In this document: positions 33,526 to 42,780 of the stretch, piece by piece
How positions within the stretch are numbered: position 1 is the stretch's first letter
How the letters are laid out: every line of letters starts with the position of its first letter
Source: Paenibacillus rubinfantis
GTDB taxonomy: Bacteria > Bacillota > Bacilli > Paenibacillales > Paenibacillaceae
Assembly (NCBI RefSeq): GCF_001486505.1
Contig: NZ_LN909064.1
Coordinates: forward strand, 248,001 to 312,000
DNA: 64,000 bases
Direction: 5' to 3'
Notes under the pieces: model-generated
Database searches by the model: none
Seen by the model: only the letters and a program-made list of their open reading frames with translations
What the model was told of the DNA's origin: nothing
Program-made: the position numbers and the translations under genes

Positions 33526-36500
33526 ATGAACGTTCAACCACAGGGTTCCACGCAAACCACCACCCCGGTACAGGTACGGGTCTGGGAAGAGGATCAACGG
33601 ATTCCAACCTACGGGGTTGGGGAGCCGGACAAAAACCCGATGTTTTTAGAAAAACGCGTGTATCAAGGCAGCTCCGGACGGGTTTACCCTCATCCGGTCA
33701 TCGATAAGATTTACGACGAGAAGCAGGAGGTCTGCTATCGGCTGGCGATTTTGGAGAATGAGTACGTGCGCATCGAAATCATGCCAGAGCTGGGGGGGCG
33801 GATCTATCGCGCGCTCGACAAAACGAACAACTACGATTTCGTATACTACAATCGCGTCATTAAGCCGGCGCTGGTTGGCCTGGCCGGACCGTGGATTTCC
33901 GGCGGCATCGAGTTTAACTGGCCGCAGCATCACCGGCCGAACACGTTTGGCTCGGTTGAGTATCGGCTGGAGCAAGGCGAGGACGGCAGTGCCACCGTCT
34001 GGGTCAGCGAAATCGACCGTATGTACGGCACCAAGATGACTGCCGGGTTTACGCTTTACCCTGGCAAGGCGTATCTGGAGATTTCCGCGCAGCTGTACAA
34101 CCGGACGCCGGAGCCGCAAACGTTCCTGTGGTGGGCCAACCCGGCCGTGGCGGTGAACGATCATACGCAGTCTGTGTTTCCGCCGGACGTTACCGCCGTA
34201 TTTGACCATGGCAAGCGCGACGTCTCCCGGTTCCCGATTGCCACCGGCACGTACTACAAGATGGATTATTCCGAAGGTGTCGACATTTCCCGTTACAAAA
34301 ACATCCCGGTTCCCACCTCCTACATGGCTTACAAATCCGATTTCAACTTCGTCGGCGGATATGACCACGGCGTGCAAGCCGGTTTGCTGCATGTTGCCAA
34401 TCACCACATTTCCCCGGGGAAGAAGCAATGGACCTGGGGGAACGGGGAATTTGGCCAGGCTTGGGACCGCAATCTGACGGACGAGGACGGCCCGTACATC
34501 GAGCTGATGACCGGGGTGTATACCGACAACCAGCCGGATTTCACTTGGCTCCAGCCGTATGAGGAGAAATCGTTTAAGCAGTATTTTATGCCCTACAAAG
34601 ACATCGGGGTCGTCAAAAATGCTTCCATCGAAGCGGCCGTTAACCTCGAAGTTGACGAGACCACGCGGACGGCGACGGTGCTGGCTTATGCAACTTCCGT
34701 ATATGAAGGGGCGGTCGTGGAGCTCAAAGGCGCACGCCGGGTCTACGTATCCGATACCGTGACGCTGTCGCCGACGTCGACCTACAAATCGGTGGTCTCG
34801 CTGGATGAAGGCGACCAGCCTCATGACTTGCGGGTGACGGTGCGCGACCGCGAAGGGCGGCTGCTGATCTCGTATCGCCCGGCCGAACCGTCGATCGAGC
34901 AGGTGCCGGAAGCCGCCAAGCCGCTGCCGAAGCCGCAGGAGCTGAAGACAAACGAGCAGCTGTATTTGGCAGGTCTTCACCTGGAACAATACCGCCACGC
35001 TACGTTTGAGCCGGAGGCGTATTACCTGGAGGGCCTGAAGCGCGATGCCGGCGATATCCGCATCAATGTCGCTTACGGTACGCTGCTGCTGCGCCGGGGC
35101 CGGTTCGCCGAGGCGGAGGCGCATTTCCGCACGGCGGTGAAGTCGCTGACCTGGCGCAACCCGAACCCGTACGACAGCGAAGCGCTGTACCAGCTTGGGT
35201 TGGCGCTGCAGTTGCAAGGGCGGGACGAAGAGGCGTTCGCCGCCTTCTACAAAGCCGCCTGGTCCGCCGCCTGGCAGGACAGCGGCTACTATTCGCTGGC
35301 CGCGATCGCCTGCGGCCGCGGCAGCTATGCGGAAGCGCTCGAGCTGGTCGAGCGCTCGCTAATCCGGAACAGCCGCAACTACAAGGCGCGGCTGTTGAAG
35401 GCGGCGCTGCTGCGCAAGCTGGGGCAGCCGGGGGAGGCGCTCGCCTATGCGGGCGAGACGCTGGCGCTGGACCCGGCGCGCCGCCGCGCCGGCGGACTAC
35501 TGCTTCCCGAACAGCCTGACGGATCTGCTCGTACTGCAAAGCGCGATCGCGGCGAACCCGGGCGATGCGAAGGCGCATTACTACCTTGGCAACTGGATGT
35601 ATGACAAGAAACGTCCGGACGACGCGATTGCCCACTGGGAGGCGTCCCGGAAGGTGGACGCCGGGTTCCCGACCGTGCACCGCAATCTGGCGCTGGCGTA
35701 TTACAACAAGCGCAACGATGCCGACGCTGCACGGGAGGCGCTGGAGAAGGCGTTTGCGTTGAACCCGAAAGATGCCCGGGTGTTTTACGAGCTGGATCAG
35801 CTCTACAAGAAGCTGGACCGTCCGGCGGCGGAGCGGCTTGCGGGGCTGGAACGTCACTTGGCGCTGGTGGAGAAGCGCGACGATCTCTATCTGGAATACG
35901 TCACGCTGCTGAATACGCTGAGCCGTCATGACGAAGCATTACGGGCTTTGGAAGCCCGGAAGTTCCACCCTTGGGAAGGCGGCGAAGGCAAAGTGACCGG
36001 ACAGTACCGGTTCGCCCTCGTCGAGCTTGGGAAGCAAGCGCTGGCGGGCGGGAACGGCGATCGGGCGATCGAGCTGCTGGAACAGGCCCTCGTCTACCCG
36101 GAAAATCTCGGGGAAGGCAAGCTCACCGGAGCGCAGGAGAACGACATCCTGTATTACCTGGGTTGCGCCTACGAGGAGCTGGACCGGATGGAGCAGGCGA
36201 CACCGTATTGGCAGGCCGCCTCGCAAGGGCTGGAGGAGCCGGCCGGCGCGATGTATTATAACGATCAGCCGCCGGAAATGATTTATTACCAAGGGCTGGC
36301 TTGGCGGAAGCTAGGCGTGGAGAAGGAAGCGAAACGCCGGTTCAATAAGCTGGTCGACTATGCGGAGAAGCATTTGTTCGACGAGGTCGAGTTCGACTAC
36401 TTCGCCGTGTCGCTTCCGGACTTCCTCGTGTTCGAAGACGACTTGAACCGGCGCAACGTCACCCACTGCCGCTTTATGCTGGGGCTTGGCAAGCTGGGCC

Positions 36501-36625
36501 TTGGCCGGGCGGCGGAAGCTGCCGAGCGCTTCGACGAAGTGCTGTCCCTGGAGCCAAGCCACCAGGGCGCGAGGATCCACCGGCAGATGTGCGGATTGCC
36601 GGGGACGTTACAAACTCTACGCTAA
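33526..36625 (+). pseudogene. DUF5107 / tetratricopeptide protein, interrupted by internal deletion and frameshift
   Basis: The first frame (33526-35604; ATG after AGGGAGGA) encodes a DUF5107 domain with a galactose-mutarotase-like fold ('LENEYVRIEIMPELGGRIYRA', 'GGIEFNWPQHHRPNTF', 'FLWWANPAVAVN') and the start of TPR repeats. Near 35470-35480 the frame changes. The second frame, to 36625, carries on with 'RRAAAPADYCFPNSLTDL' and 'AKAHYYLGNWMYDKKRPDDA', which is standard for the later TPR part of these roughly 1,000-1,100-residue proteins. Some 80-100 residues between LALDP and DYCFPN appear missing, and the loss is not a multiple of three. It may be a true pseudogene or an assembly collapse in this very GC-rich stretch. 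These proteins accompany sugar-degradation genes; activity is unknown. Confidence 0.8.
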
Positions 36626-36830
36626 CGCTTGCCACAACGCTTATTTGGCCTAAAATGACGATGTTGACTTTCTAACGCTGATCAGCGTGCTTATGGGGGC
36701 GATGAAGCCCCCTTTTTGCTCCAAAATGAGCAAATAAGGTGTCTGGTAAGCGTTAGATCTAAAATCTCCTCCTTTTTGCGCAAATAGCGTTGGTCACAAG
36801 CGTTAGACGATTGTACTCCCGCAGCGAAAG
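36626..36830. repeat. Intergenic repeats: ~30-bp CTAACGCTT-N8-CTTATTTG element, three copies in both orientations
   Basis: Copy a (about 36622-36648, plus) reads CTAACGCTTGCCACAACG then CTTATTTG. Copies b (about 36730-36757) and c (about 36780-36808) are the same element inverted: GCAAATAAGG ending AAGCGTTAG, and GCAAATAGCG ending AAGCGTTAG. An AACGCTGATCAGCGT hairpin lies between. Confidence 0.55.
36695..36717 (+). terminator. Intrinsic terminator after the DUF5107 gene
   Basis: GGGGGC (36695-36700) and GCCCCC (36707-36712) close a GATGAA loop, followed by TTTTT. Confidence 0.85.
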
Positions 36831-36925
36831 GGAAAACTGTGGAAAATGGGGGCGAATCGCGTGTCTTCAACGTTTCACCTCAATGTTTCACCTTACAGCG
36901 ATCCGGTTGGAGGAGGAATAGGCGA

Positions 36926-37894
36926 ATGAACCAATGGCGAAAGTCGGAAGTGGAGGGCTGGGACGCCTGGACCGGGGAAACCGAGCAACTAGCGGTGACC
37001 ATCGTTCCAGAGCTGGGCGGCAAGGCCGTATCGCTGCAGAATCGCAAGACGGGGCGTGAATGGCTGTGGCGGAGTGATAAGCCGCTGGGGAACGAGGGCT
37101 ACGGCACGTCCTTTGCGGCCGGCGACGAAAGCGGCTGGGACGAAATGTTCCCGGCCATCGATGCCGGGGCATACCCGCAAGCGCCTTGGCAAGGCCGGGC
37201 GATCCCCGACCACGGGGAGGTCTGGTCCCGGGCTTGGGAGCATCAGACCACGAGCTCGGCCCTGACCTGCCGGATTGGCGGCGTGCTATTTCCCTATGTC
37301 CTGGAGAAGACTTATACGTTCCCGGCCGCAGACACACTTCGCACCGAATACACCGTGGCGAACTTGTCGGGAGCGCCCTTCTCCTTTTTATGGGCGGCGC
37401 ATCCACTGCTGCAGGTACGGGAGGGCATGAAGCTGCACGTTCCGAACGATCTGAAAGAGATCGAGGTCTCTTACTCTGCGGAGGGAAGGCTAGGTGCGTT
37501 CGGATCCAAGCAGCCTTGGCCCCTGGCGCACAGCAGCATATCCGGAGGGCCGGTTGACCTGAGCACCGTGGAGCCCAACGCCGGCCGATTCGCGGAGAAG
37601 TATTACTTCACCGGCCGGCTTGGGCTCGGCTTCGGCTCTGGCTCCGGCTCCGGGTACGCCGGCATCAGCGATCCCGCGACCGGCGAGGCGCTGACGTTCT
37701 ACTTCCCCGCAGATAAAGTGCCGTATTTAGCCGTCTGGGCCAACTACGGCGGGTTCGGCGGTAACTATCAACTTGCCTTGGAACCGGCCACCGGGCGTAT
37801 GGATGAACTCGCCCATGCCGTCCGCCGGGGTGAAGCCGCTGTTGTTCCCGGCCGGGGCGTGTACCGTTGGCATTTGGATGTCACGTTAAGCTGA
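36926..37894 (+). CDS. Aldose 1-epimerase-like (galactose mutarotase fold) protein
   Basis: This is a 322-residue protein. ATG 36926 follows GGAGGAGGAATA. 'VTIVPELGGKAVSLQNRKTGREWLW' (family block), 'GWDEMFPAI', 'IPDHGEVWSRAW' and 'LWAAHPLLQV' supply the His residues and the acidic residue expected of aldose epimerases. 'WANYGGFGGNYQLALEPATG' near the end is typical. It would interconvert alpha and beta anomers of a sugar, or bind one. Its position after the DUF5107 gene, with a similar fold, and next to the GH cluster fits processing of released sugars. No signal peptide. The substrate is not predictable. Confidence 0.85.
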   Translation: MNQWRKSEVEGWDAWTGETEQLAVTIVPELGGKAVSLQNRKTGREWLWRSDKPLGNEGYGTSFAAGDESGWDEMFPAIDAGAYPQAPWQGRAIPDHGEVWSRAWEHQTTSSALTCRIGGVLFPYVLEKTYTFPAADTLRTEYTVANLSGAPFSFLWAAHPLLQVREGMKLHVPNDLKEIEVSYSAEGRLGAFGSKQPWPLAHSSISGGPVDLSTVEPNAGRFAEKYYFTGRLGLGFGSGSGSGYAGISDPATGEALTFYFPADKVPYLAVWANYGGFGGNYQLALEPATGRMDELAHAVRRGEAAVVPGRGVYRWHLDVTLS

Positions 37895-37986
37895 GTTCGA
37901 TCCGTGTGTGACCTTTGTTACTCCCCTGCCGTGGGCCATACGCTAGAATGAGGACGAAACTAATCCATATGGAGGTAGGATGGCGG

Positions 37987-38841
37987 ATGGCCCAGAACAA
38001 GGGTAGCAATCGGAATGGCAGCGAGAAACCGGCTTCCAACAATAAGACGGCGTACAACCGAACAAGCCCTGACAAGAAGAACGCCGGCAAGGGGACGGCA
38101 GGCAAATCTCCCAACGGAAAAGGAAGGGACCCGGGGAAAACAAAATCCGGTCTGATTTTTGTCGCTTCGTTGATTTTGATTGGCGTCTTGGTGATCACGC
38201 TGGCTATCGTTTTCCTGAAGGGTTCGGATTCTTCCGGGTTGAAGGATCTCCCGAACTACACGGAAATCAAAGGCGATTACACCGCCGAGGGCTTGAAATA
38301 TGAGAAGCAACCGCATCTAGGTGATCCGAACGCCAAGGTTAAGGTCATCGAGTTCGCCGATTTTAAATGCCCGGCCTGCAAGAAATGGGATGAAACCTAC
38401 ATGACTCAGCTGCAAAAAGACTTCATCGATACCGGCAAAATCGAGCTGTTCTTTACCAACTACGCGTTTATCGACCGGGATTCGATCATGGCGGCCAGCG
38501 CGGGCGAAGCGATCGCGGCGCAGAGCAACGAGAAGTTTTGGGAGTTTAAAAGTAAGCTGTACGAACACCAAGGGGATGAAACGAAAATCTGGGCAACACC
38601 CGGCTTTTTGCTCGACTTCGTGAAGAAGAACCTCGAGGGGATCGACTATGAGCGATTCGAGAAAGATCTAAAGGAACACACCTACATGCTTCCGGTCAAA
38701 GAGGATTTCAAAACCGCCGGCTATTACGGCGTCAACGGAACCCCTCAATTTATGGTGAACGGGGAGCTGCTGCCAAGCGCCTCGTACGAGGAGTTGGCGG
38801 CGGCGATCGAAGCGGAGCTGGCGAAGGCGGGCGGACAATAG
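37987..38841 (+). CDS. Membrane-anchored DsbA-like thiol-disulfide protein
   Basis: This is a 284-residue protein. ATG 37987 follows GGAGG at 37971-37975. A basic, Asn/Lys-rich cytoplasmic tail of about 52 residues precedes one transmembrane helix (about residues 54-76). The DsbA-type thioredoxin domain is extracellular. CPAC in 'IEFADFKCPACKKWDE' is the redox centre near residue 130, and 'VNGTPQFMVNGE' contains the cis-proline loop. It is related to BdbD-like oxidases. It would form or exchange disulfides in exported proteins. A partner BdbC/DsbB is not adjacent. It appears monocistronic. Confidence 0.9.
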   Translation: MAQNKGSNRNGSEKPASNNKTAYNRTSPDKKNAGKGTAGKSPNGKGRDPGKTKSGLIFVASLILIGVLVITLAIVFLKGSDSSGLKDLPNYTEIKGDYTAEGLKYEKQPHLGDPNAKVKVIEFADFKCPACKKWDETYMTQLQKDFIDTGKIELFFTNYAFIDRDSIMAASAGEAIAAQSNEKFWEFKSKLYEHQGDETKIWATPGFLLDFVKKNLEGIDYERFEKDLKEHTYMLPVKEDFKTAGYYGVNGTPQFMVNGELLPSASYEELAAAIEAELAKAGGQ

Positions 38842-39020
38842 GATCATTTCGGACGCTTTATACGATGATCCCCTTTGATCAGATCGCCGAGAACTGGCGA
38901 AGAGCTTAACTCACTCCGGTCTTTGGCCCTCCTGAATGAATGGGATCATCGTGCAAAGGCAGCACGAGAGACATCAAGATGCGCTGGAAATCGGCGCTGA
39001 TGCATACGAGGTAGAAGTTA

Positions 39021-39056
39021 ACACCGGCCGACTGAGGATATCGGCCGGTTTTTTCT
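39021..39056 (+). terminator. Intrinsic terminator downstream of the DsbA-like gene
   Basis: ACCGGCCGA (39022-39031) pairs with TCGGCCGGT (39041-39049), followed by TTTTTC. Confidence 0.8.
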
Positions 39057-39071
39057 TATGTCGTAAGCCGG

Positions 39072-39917
39072 TTATGAGCGTGGTTTGGGCTTTAGTCGAA
39101 CAGGGATCCAAATTTCCACCTTGCACCTATCCGAGGCCTCGTCCCATGCCGCGTATTTTTCGATCGTGGGGCCGGATTTCTCGTATTTGCTTTGGGGCAG
39201 GAACTCGGTGTTGATCCGTTTCCATACGTTTCCGAGCGTATGCCCTGAAATGCTGCCGTTCGCTTCGAACTTTAACCACGTGCCTTCCGGATATATGTAG
39301 CTCTCGAATCCGGGCACGTCTTCCTGCTCCCACTCGATCGCACACATATAGTCGTTGCTGCCCGTCTCGTCGAACCCAAAGCATAACCCCAAATCCAGGG
39401 GACGGCCGCAGCGCTGTTGGATGGCCTCATGACTGCCGTCGCTGTGGACCACCTCCCAAGTTCCGCCGCCAGAAGAAGTTACGCGCCGGATGCCGATGAC
39501 TTTAAAGCCAGGTTTTACCATAACCGTATAATCCATTTTATCCACCCCTTCCATTGCTAAAGTAAAGCGAAGTCGACCATAAAAGGCCAACTTGACTCCC
39601 GGACCACGGGCCTGCATCGGTGACACTCCGTGGAGACGCTTGAACGCGACGGTAAAAGCATCCGCCGAGGCATAGCCATACCGCATGGCGATATCGATGA
39701 TTTTCTCGTCGGTATTCTGAATATCGTAAGCGGCGCAGCTCAGTTTTCGACGGCGGATATACTCGGACAAAGGGAGCTCCGTCATCTGCGTAAACGCCCC
39801 CTGAAACAACGGAAAGGAACAAGCCGCAATTCGGCTGATTTCCTGTTCGTCGATGAGGTCGCACAAATGCTCCTCCACATAGTCCATGACTTGATTCACT
39901 CGCAGAATCCAATCCAT
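39072..39917 (-). CDS. AraC family regulator with GyrI-like effector domain
   Basis: This is a 281-residue protein. The AraC DNA-binding domain is at the N-terminus (residues about 8-108: 'LIDEQEISRIAACSFPLFQGAF' and 'DEKIIDIAMRYGYASADAFTVAFKRLHG' blocks). A GyrI/SbmC-like small-molecule binding domain follows ('MDYTVMVKPGFKVIGIRRVTSS' start, 'CKVEIWIPVRLK' end). This is the Rob/YdeE-type layout, common in B. subtilis-group and Paenibacillus genomes, where it responds to drugs or small lipophilic ligands. No clear target gene is adjacent. ATG 39917 follows AGGTGAAAGAGG. Confidence 0.9.
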   Translation of the reverse strand: MDWILRVNQVMDYVEEHLCDLIDEQEISRIAACSFPLFQGAFTQMTELPLSEYIRRRKLSCAAYDIQNTDEKIIDIAMRYGYASADAFTVAFKRLHGVSPMQARGPGVKLAFYGRLRFTLAMEGVDKMDYTVMVKPGFKVIGIRRVTSSGGGTWEVVHSDGSHEAIQQRCGRPLDLGLCFGFDETGSNDYMCAIEWEQEDVPGFESYIYPEGTWLKFEANGSISGHTLGNVWKRINTEFLPQSKYEKSGPTIEKYAAWDEASDRCKVEIWIPVRLKPKPRS

Positions 39918-40033
39918 ACCTCTTTCACCTCTTTGAGCTTTATTATAGAAGGCCCAGATGGCCGCAACCCGTTAGTTTATGAAGAAAAATCAACGGATGG
40001 AAGGAACGAGTAATTCAGGAGAACTAGATTTAA

Positions 40034-40050
40034 GGTCAAAAAAGGTCAAA
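40034..40050 (+). promoter_or_regulatory. CtsR box 1
   Basis: GGTCAAAAAAGGTCAAA is a perfect heptad direct repeat (GGTCAAA-N3-GGTCAAA), the operator of the heat-shock repressor CtsR. It lies about 150 bases upstream of the hsp20 start. Confidence 0.85.
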
Positions 40051-40128
40051 CTCGCAGATTGATGGACCTCGGACCAAAAAATAAAACGAAAATCGCCGCC
40101 TATGGAGGGATTTGGCTCGAGATGGTTT

Positions 40129-40157
40129 TTGTCACTTTGGAAGCGGGGGCATATAAT
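40129..40157 (+). promoter_or_regulatory. Sigma-A promoter of the hsp20 gene
   Basis: TTGTCA (40129-40134), a 17-base spacer, and TATAAT (40152-40157). Transcription would start near 40164, just before CtsR box 2. Confidence 0.75.
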
Positions 40158-40167
40158 GAAGGTGTAA

Positions 40168-40184
40168 GGTCAAATAAGGTCAAA
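40168..40184 (+). promoter_or_regulatory. CtsR box 2
   Basis: GGTCAAATAAGGTCAAA is a second perfect CtsR heptad repeat. It sits at about +4 to +20 of the predicted transcript, where a bound repressor would block initiation or clearance. Confidence 0.9.
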
Positions 40185-40202
40185 CCAAAGAAAGGGGAAT
40201 AC

Positions 40203-40652
40203 ATGATGTTTGATTTGATTCCATTTGGCAGACATAGAGAAGACGCGTTCAGCCAGTTGGCGAAGACGTTGAATGATGTGTTCCAGGATGACTTTTTTGC
40301 CCCGTTTCAAAATTCACCGCGTGCCTTCCGAACCGATATTCGCGAGGCGGAGGATGCGTATCTGGTTGAAGCGGATCTGCCGGGTTTCCGCAAAGAGGAC
40401 ATCGAGATCGATTATGCGGCTCCTTACTTGACGATCAAAGCCGTTCGCAATGAGGACAGCAGCATGGAGGATACCAACCAGCACCTCGTTCGCAAGGAAC
40501 GCCGGTACGGCGAATATGTGCGGCGATTCTACGTGCAGGACATTGAGGAAGACAGCATTCGCGCGTCCTTGAAGGATGGTGTGTTGAAGCTGGAAGTGCC
40601 GAAACGGCAGCCGACCCGCTCCAAACGCATTCACATTCAAGACGGCGATTAA
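40203..40652 (+). CDS. Small heat-shock protein, Hsp20/alpha-crystallin family
   Basis: This 149-residue holdase chaperone is normal in length. ATG 40203 follows AAAGGGGAA. The alpha-crystallin domain covers about residues 42-145. It contains 'TDIREAEDAYLVEADLPGF-KEDIEI' and the consensus 'ASLKDGVLKLEVPK' (usual form A-LKDGVL-V-VPK). It binds unfolding proteins in the cytoplasm without ATP. Two CtsR operators and a good sigma-A promoter precede it, so it belongs to the class III heat-shock regulon. A strong terminator follows; it is monocistronic. Confidence 0.95.
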   Translation: MMFDLIPFGRHREDAFSQLAKTLNDVFQDDFFAPFQNSPRAFRTDIREAEDAYLVEADLPGFRKEDIEIDYAAPYLTIKAVRNEDSSMEDTNQHLVRKERRYGEYVRRFYVQDIEEDSIRASLKDGVLKLEVPKRQPTRSKRIHIQDGD

Positions 40653-40660
40653 TATAAAAC

Positions 40661-40703
40661 AGGGGCTATCCCTCCAGCAATAAGCTGGGGAGGATAGCCC
40701 CTT
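40661..40703. terminator. Terminator between hsp20 and nasC
   Basis: AGGGGCTATCCCTCC (40661-40675) pairs with GGGGAGGATAGCCCCT (40687-40702) and is followed by TT on the plus strand. It can serve both convergent genes. Confidence 0.8.
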
Positions 40704-40720
40704 TGGTATTTCATCCATCC

Positions 40721-42780
40721 TTAGCCCCGTTCATGGCGAGATGCTGCCAGGGCTGCCGGATCGCCAGTGTGTTCATCGGTGCGTTGCACGGCGGTGTAGT
40801 TGGCCTCCTCTGGTGCCACCCGTTCGGCGCGGACGGCGCTGATCTTGAACTCCGGCATCCGGCTGACGGGGTGGAGGGCATCGTTCGTCAGCCGGTTAAC
40901 CGCCTGGTCGCCGCCCCAGTGGAACGGGACAAACATCGTGCGCGGATGGATGTCCGCCGTCACCTTGGCGGCGACCTCCAGCGACCCGCGCCGCGAGGTC
41001 AAGCGGACGCGGTCGCCCTCGCGCAGGCGAAGCTGCTCGGCCAGGTCCGGGTCTGGCCGGGCCCGGGGCACGGCCAGAACAGCCCCTGCGCTTCCTGCAG
41101 GCGCGGGTAGCTTAAGCCGCTGTAGTCGGCTTTGCCCCCGGCGGAAGCGCGGCACAACTCGTCGAATACTTCGCTCATCGACGAGTAAGAGAAATAGCGC
41201 CCTCGGCCCAGCCGTTCGGCGAGGGCGCACAGCAGCCAGGCGTCCGGCATCGCCGCGCCGGCCGGCTTAAACACCTGGGGCCGGTAGAACACCCGGCCCT
41301 CGAGGTTCGTCATCGTCCCTTCCACTTCGAGGAAGGACGTGCCGGGCAGCAGCCAATCCGCGTAGGCCGCCGTCTCCGTCTCGAACAGGTCGACGACGAC
41401 GAGCAGGTCCAGCTTCGCCAGCGCCTCGGCGACTCGGGCATTGTTGGGGCTGGACACGACCGGATTGGAGCCGAGGAGGATCATCGCTTTGATGTCGCCG
41501 TCCAGCACCTTCCCGAACAGCTCATACGCGGAGACGCCTTTGCCGGGCAATTCACTTGGATCGATTCCCCAGACGCCGGCGACATGCGCCCGAGCATCGG
41601 GGTCCTCGATCGAGCGATAGCCCGGCAGCTGGTCGGCCTTGAGCCCATGCTCGCGGCCGCCCTGCCCATTGGCTTGCCCGGTGACGGAGCCGAAACCGCT
41701 GCCTGGTTTCCCGATGTGCCCGCATAGCAGGCACAGGTTGATGTACTGCAGCGTATGCTCCACGCCGTTCACCTGCTGCTCCAGGCCCCGCGCGGTCAGG
41801 ACCATCCCGCGCTTCGCCCCGGCAAACCCGCGGGCCACCTGGCGGATCGTCGCCTCGGGGATCCCGGTGAGGGCGGCAACCCGTTCGGGCGGGAAGGCCC
41901 GCACCGCCTCCTGCACCGCTTCAAACCCTTCCGTATGCGCGGTCACAAACTCCGCGTCATACAAGCGCTCCTCGATGATCACATGCATCATTCCGCTGAT
42001 GAGCAGCGAATCCTGTCCAGGCTCAATCATCAGTTGGTGGGTGGCGATCTTGGCCGTCATCGTCCGCCGCGGATCGATGGTGACGATGACGGCCCCTTGC
42101 TTCTTGGCGGCCAGTAAATAAGGCATCAGCGTGGGTTGGCACTCGGCGATATTGGTACCGGCGAGGAGGAGATAATCCGTTTGGGGGATATCCTCAAGCG
42201 GAAAGGGGAGACCGCGGTCGATCCCCAACGCCAGTTGCTGCGCCGCCGCCGCGGAGGACATGCAGTATCGACCGTTATAGTCCACGTAGCGGGACCGCAA
42301 GGCGACCCGGGCAAATTTGCCAAGCAAATAACACACTTCATTCGTCAGGGAACCGCCGCCAAACACGGAGACGCTGTTGGGACCGTACTGTTCCTGAAGC
42401 TGCCGAATCCGGTCGGCGATGTCGTCCAGCGCTTCGGGCCAAGCCGCTTGCGACCAAGCGGGAGAGGTTCCTTCAGGGGACAAAGACTTCCCCTTAAGAC
42501 CGCCCGACATCCCCGCTTTATTGCTCCGACCCGAGTTCTGCTCCGCAAGTCTGCGCAGCGGCTGCATCACCCGTTCCGGATGAACCGTATGCTCAAAGGC
42601 ATTGAAGCCCTTTTGACAGAGCCGGCCGGTGGCTACGGGGAAGTCCAGACTTGGCTTCACTTCATACCCCAGCCTGGACCCGGGGGTAACGTGCAGGTCC
42701 AGGCTGCACTGCATACTGCAGAAGGGACAGTGGGATCGCAAACGCTGCTCAGGAAGGGCGGCTGTAGGGGTAAGCATCAT
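40721..42780 (-). pseudogene. nasC: Assimilatory nitrate reductase catalytic subunit, interrupted (NasC-like)
   Basis: The main frame (42780-40999) encodes a molybdopterin oxidoreductase. The N-terminal iron-sulfur motif is 'HCPFCSMQCSLDLHV' with a fourth Cys in 'GRLCQKGF'. 'NGRYCMSSAAAAQQLALG', 'TDYLLLAGTNIAECQP', 'GSVTGQANGQGGREHG' and 'WLLPGTSFLEVEGTMTNLEGR' are standard. At about 41055-41080 the frame breaks after 'LFWPCPGPG'. The C-terminal molydopterin-dinucleotide binding part continues in another frame ('DPDLAEQLRLREGDRVRL', 'FVPFHWGGDQAVNRLT') to 40721. About 80-100 residues between are missing. It is either a broken enzyme or an assembly collapse. The start overlaps the transporter gene by 32 bases, with AAGGAGG before it. 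Confidence 0.8.

Noticed and set aside
33646..35217. 523-codon minus-strand open frame opposite the DUF5107 gene
   Set aside because: The plus strand has a clear family match. The antisense product resembles no family and lacks start signals.
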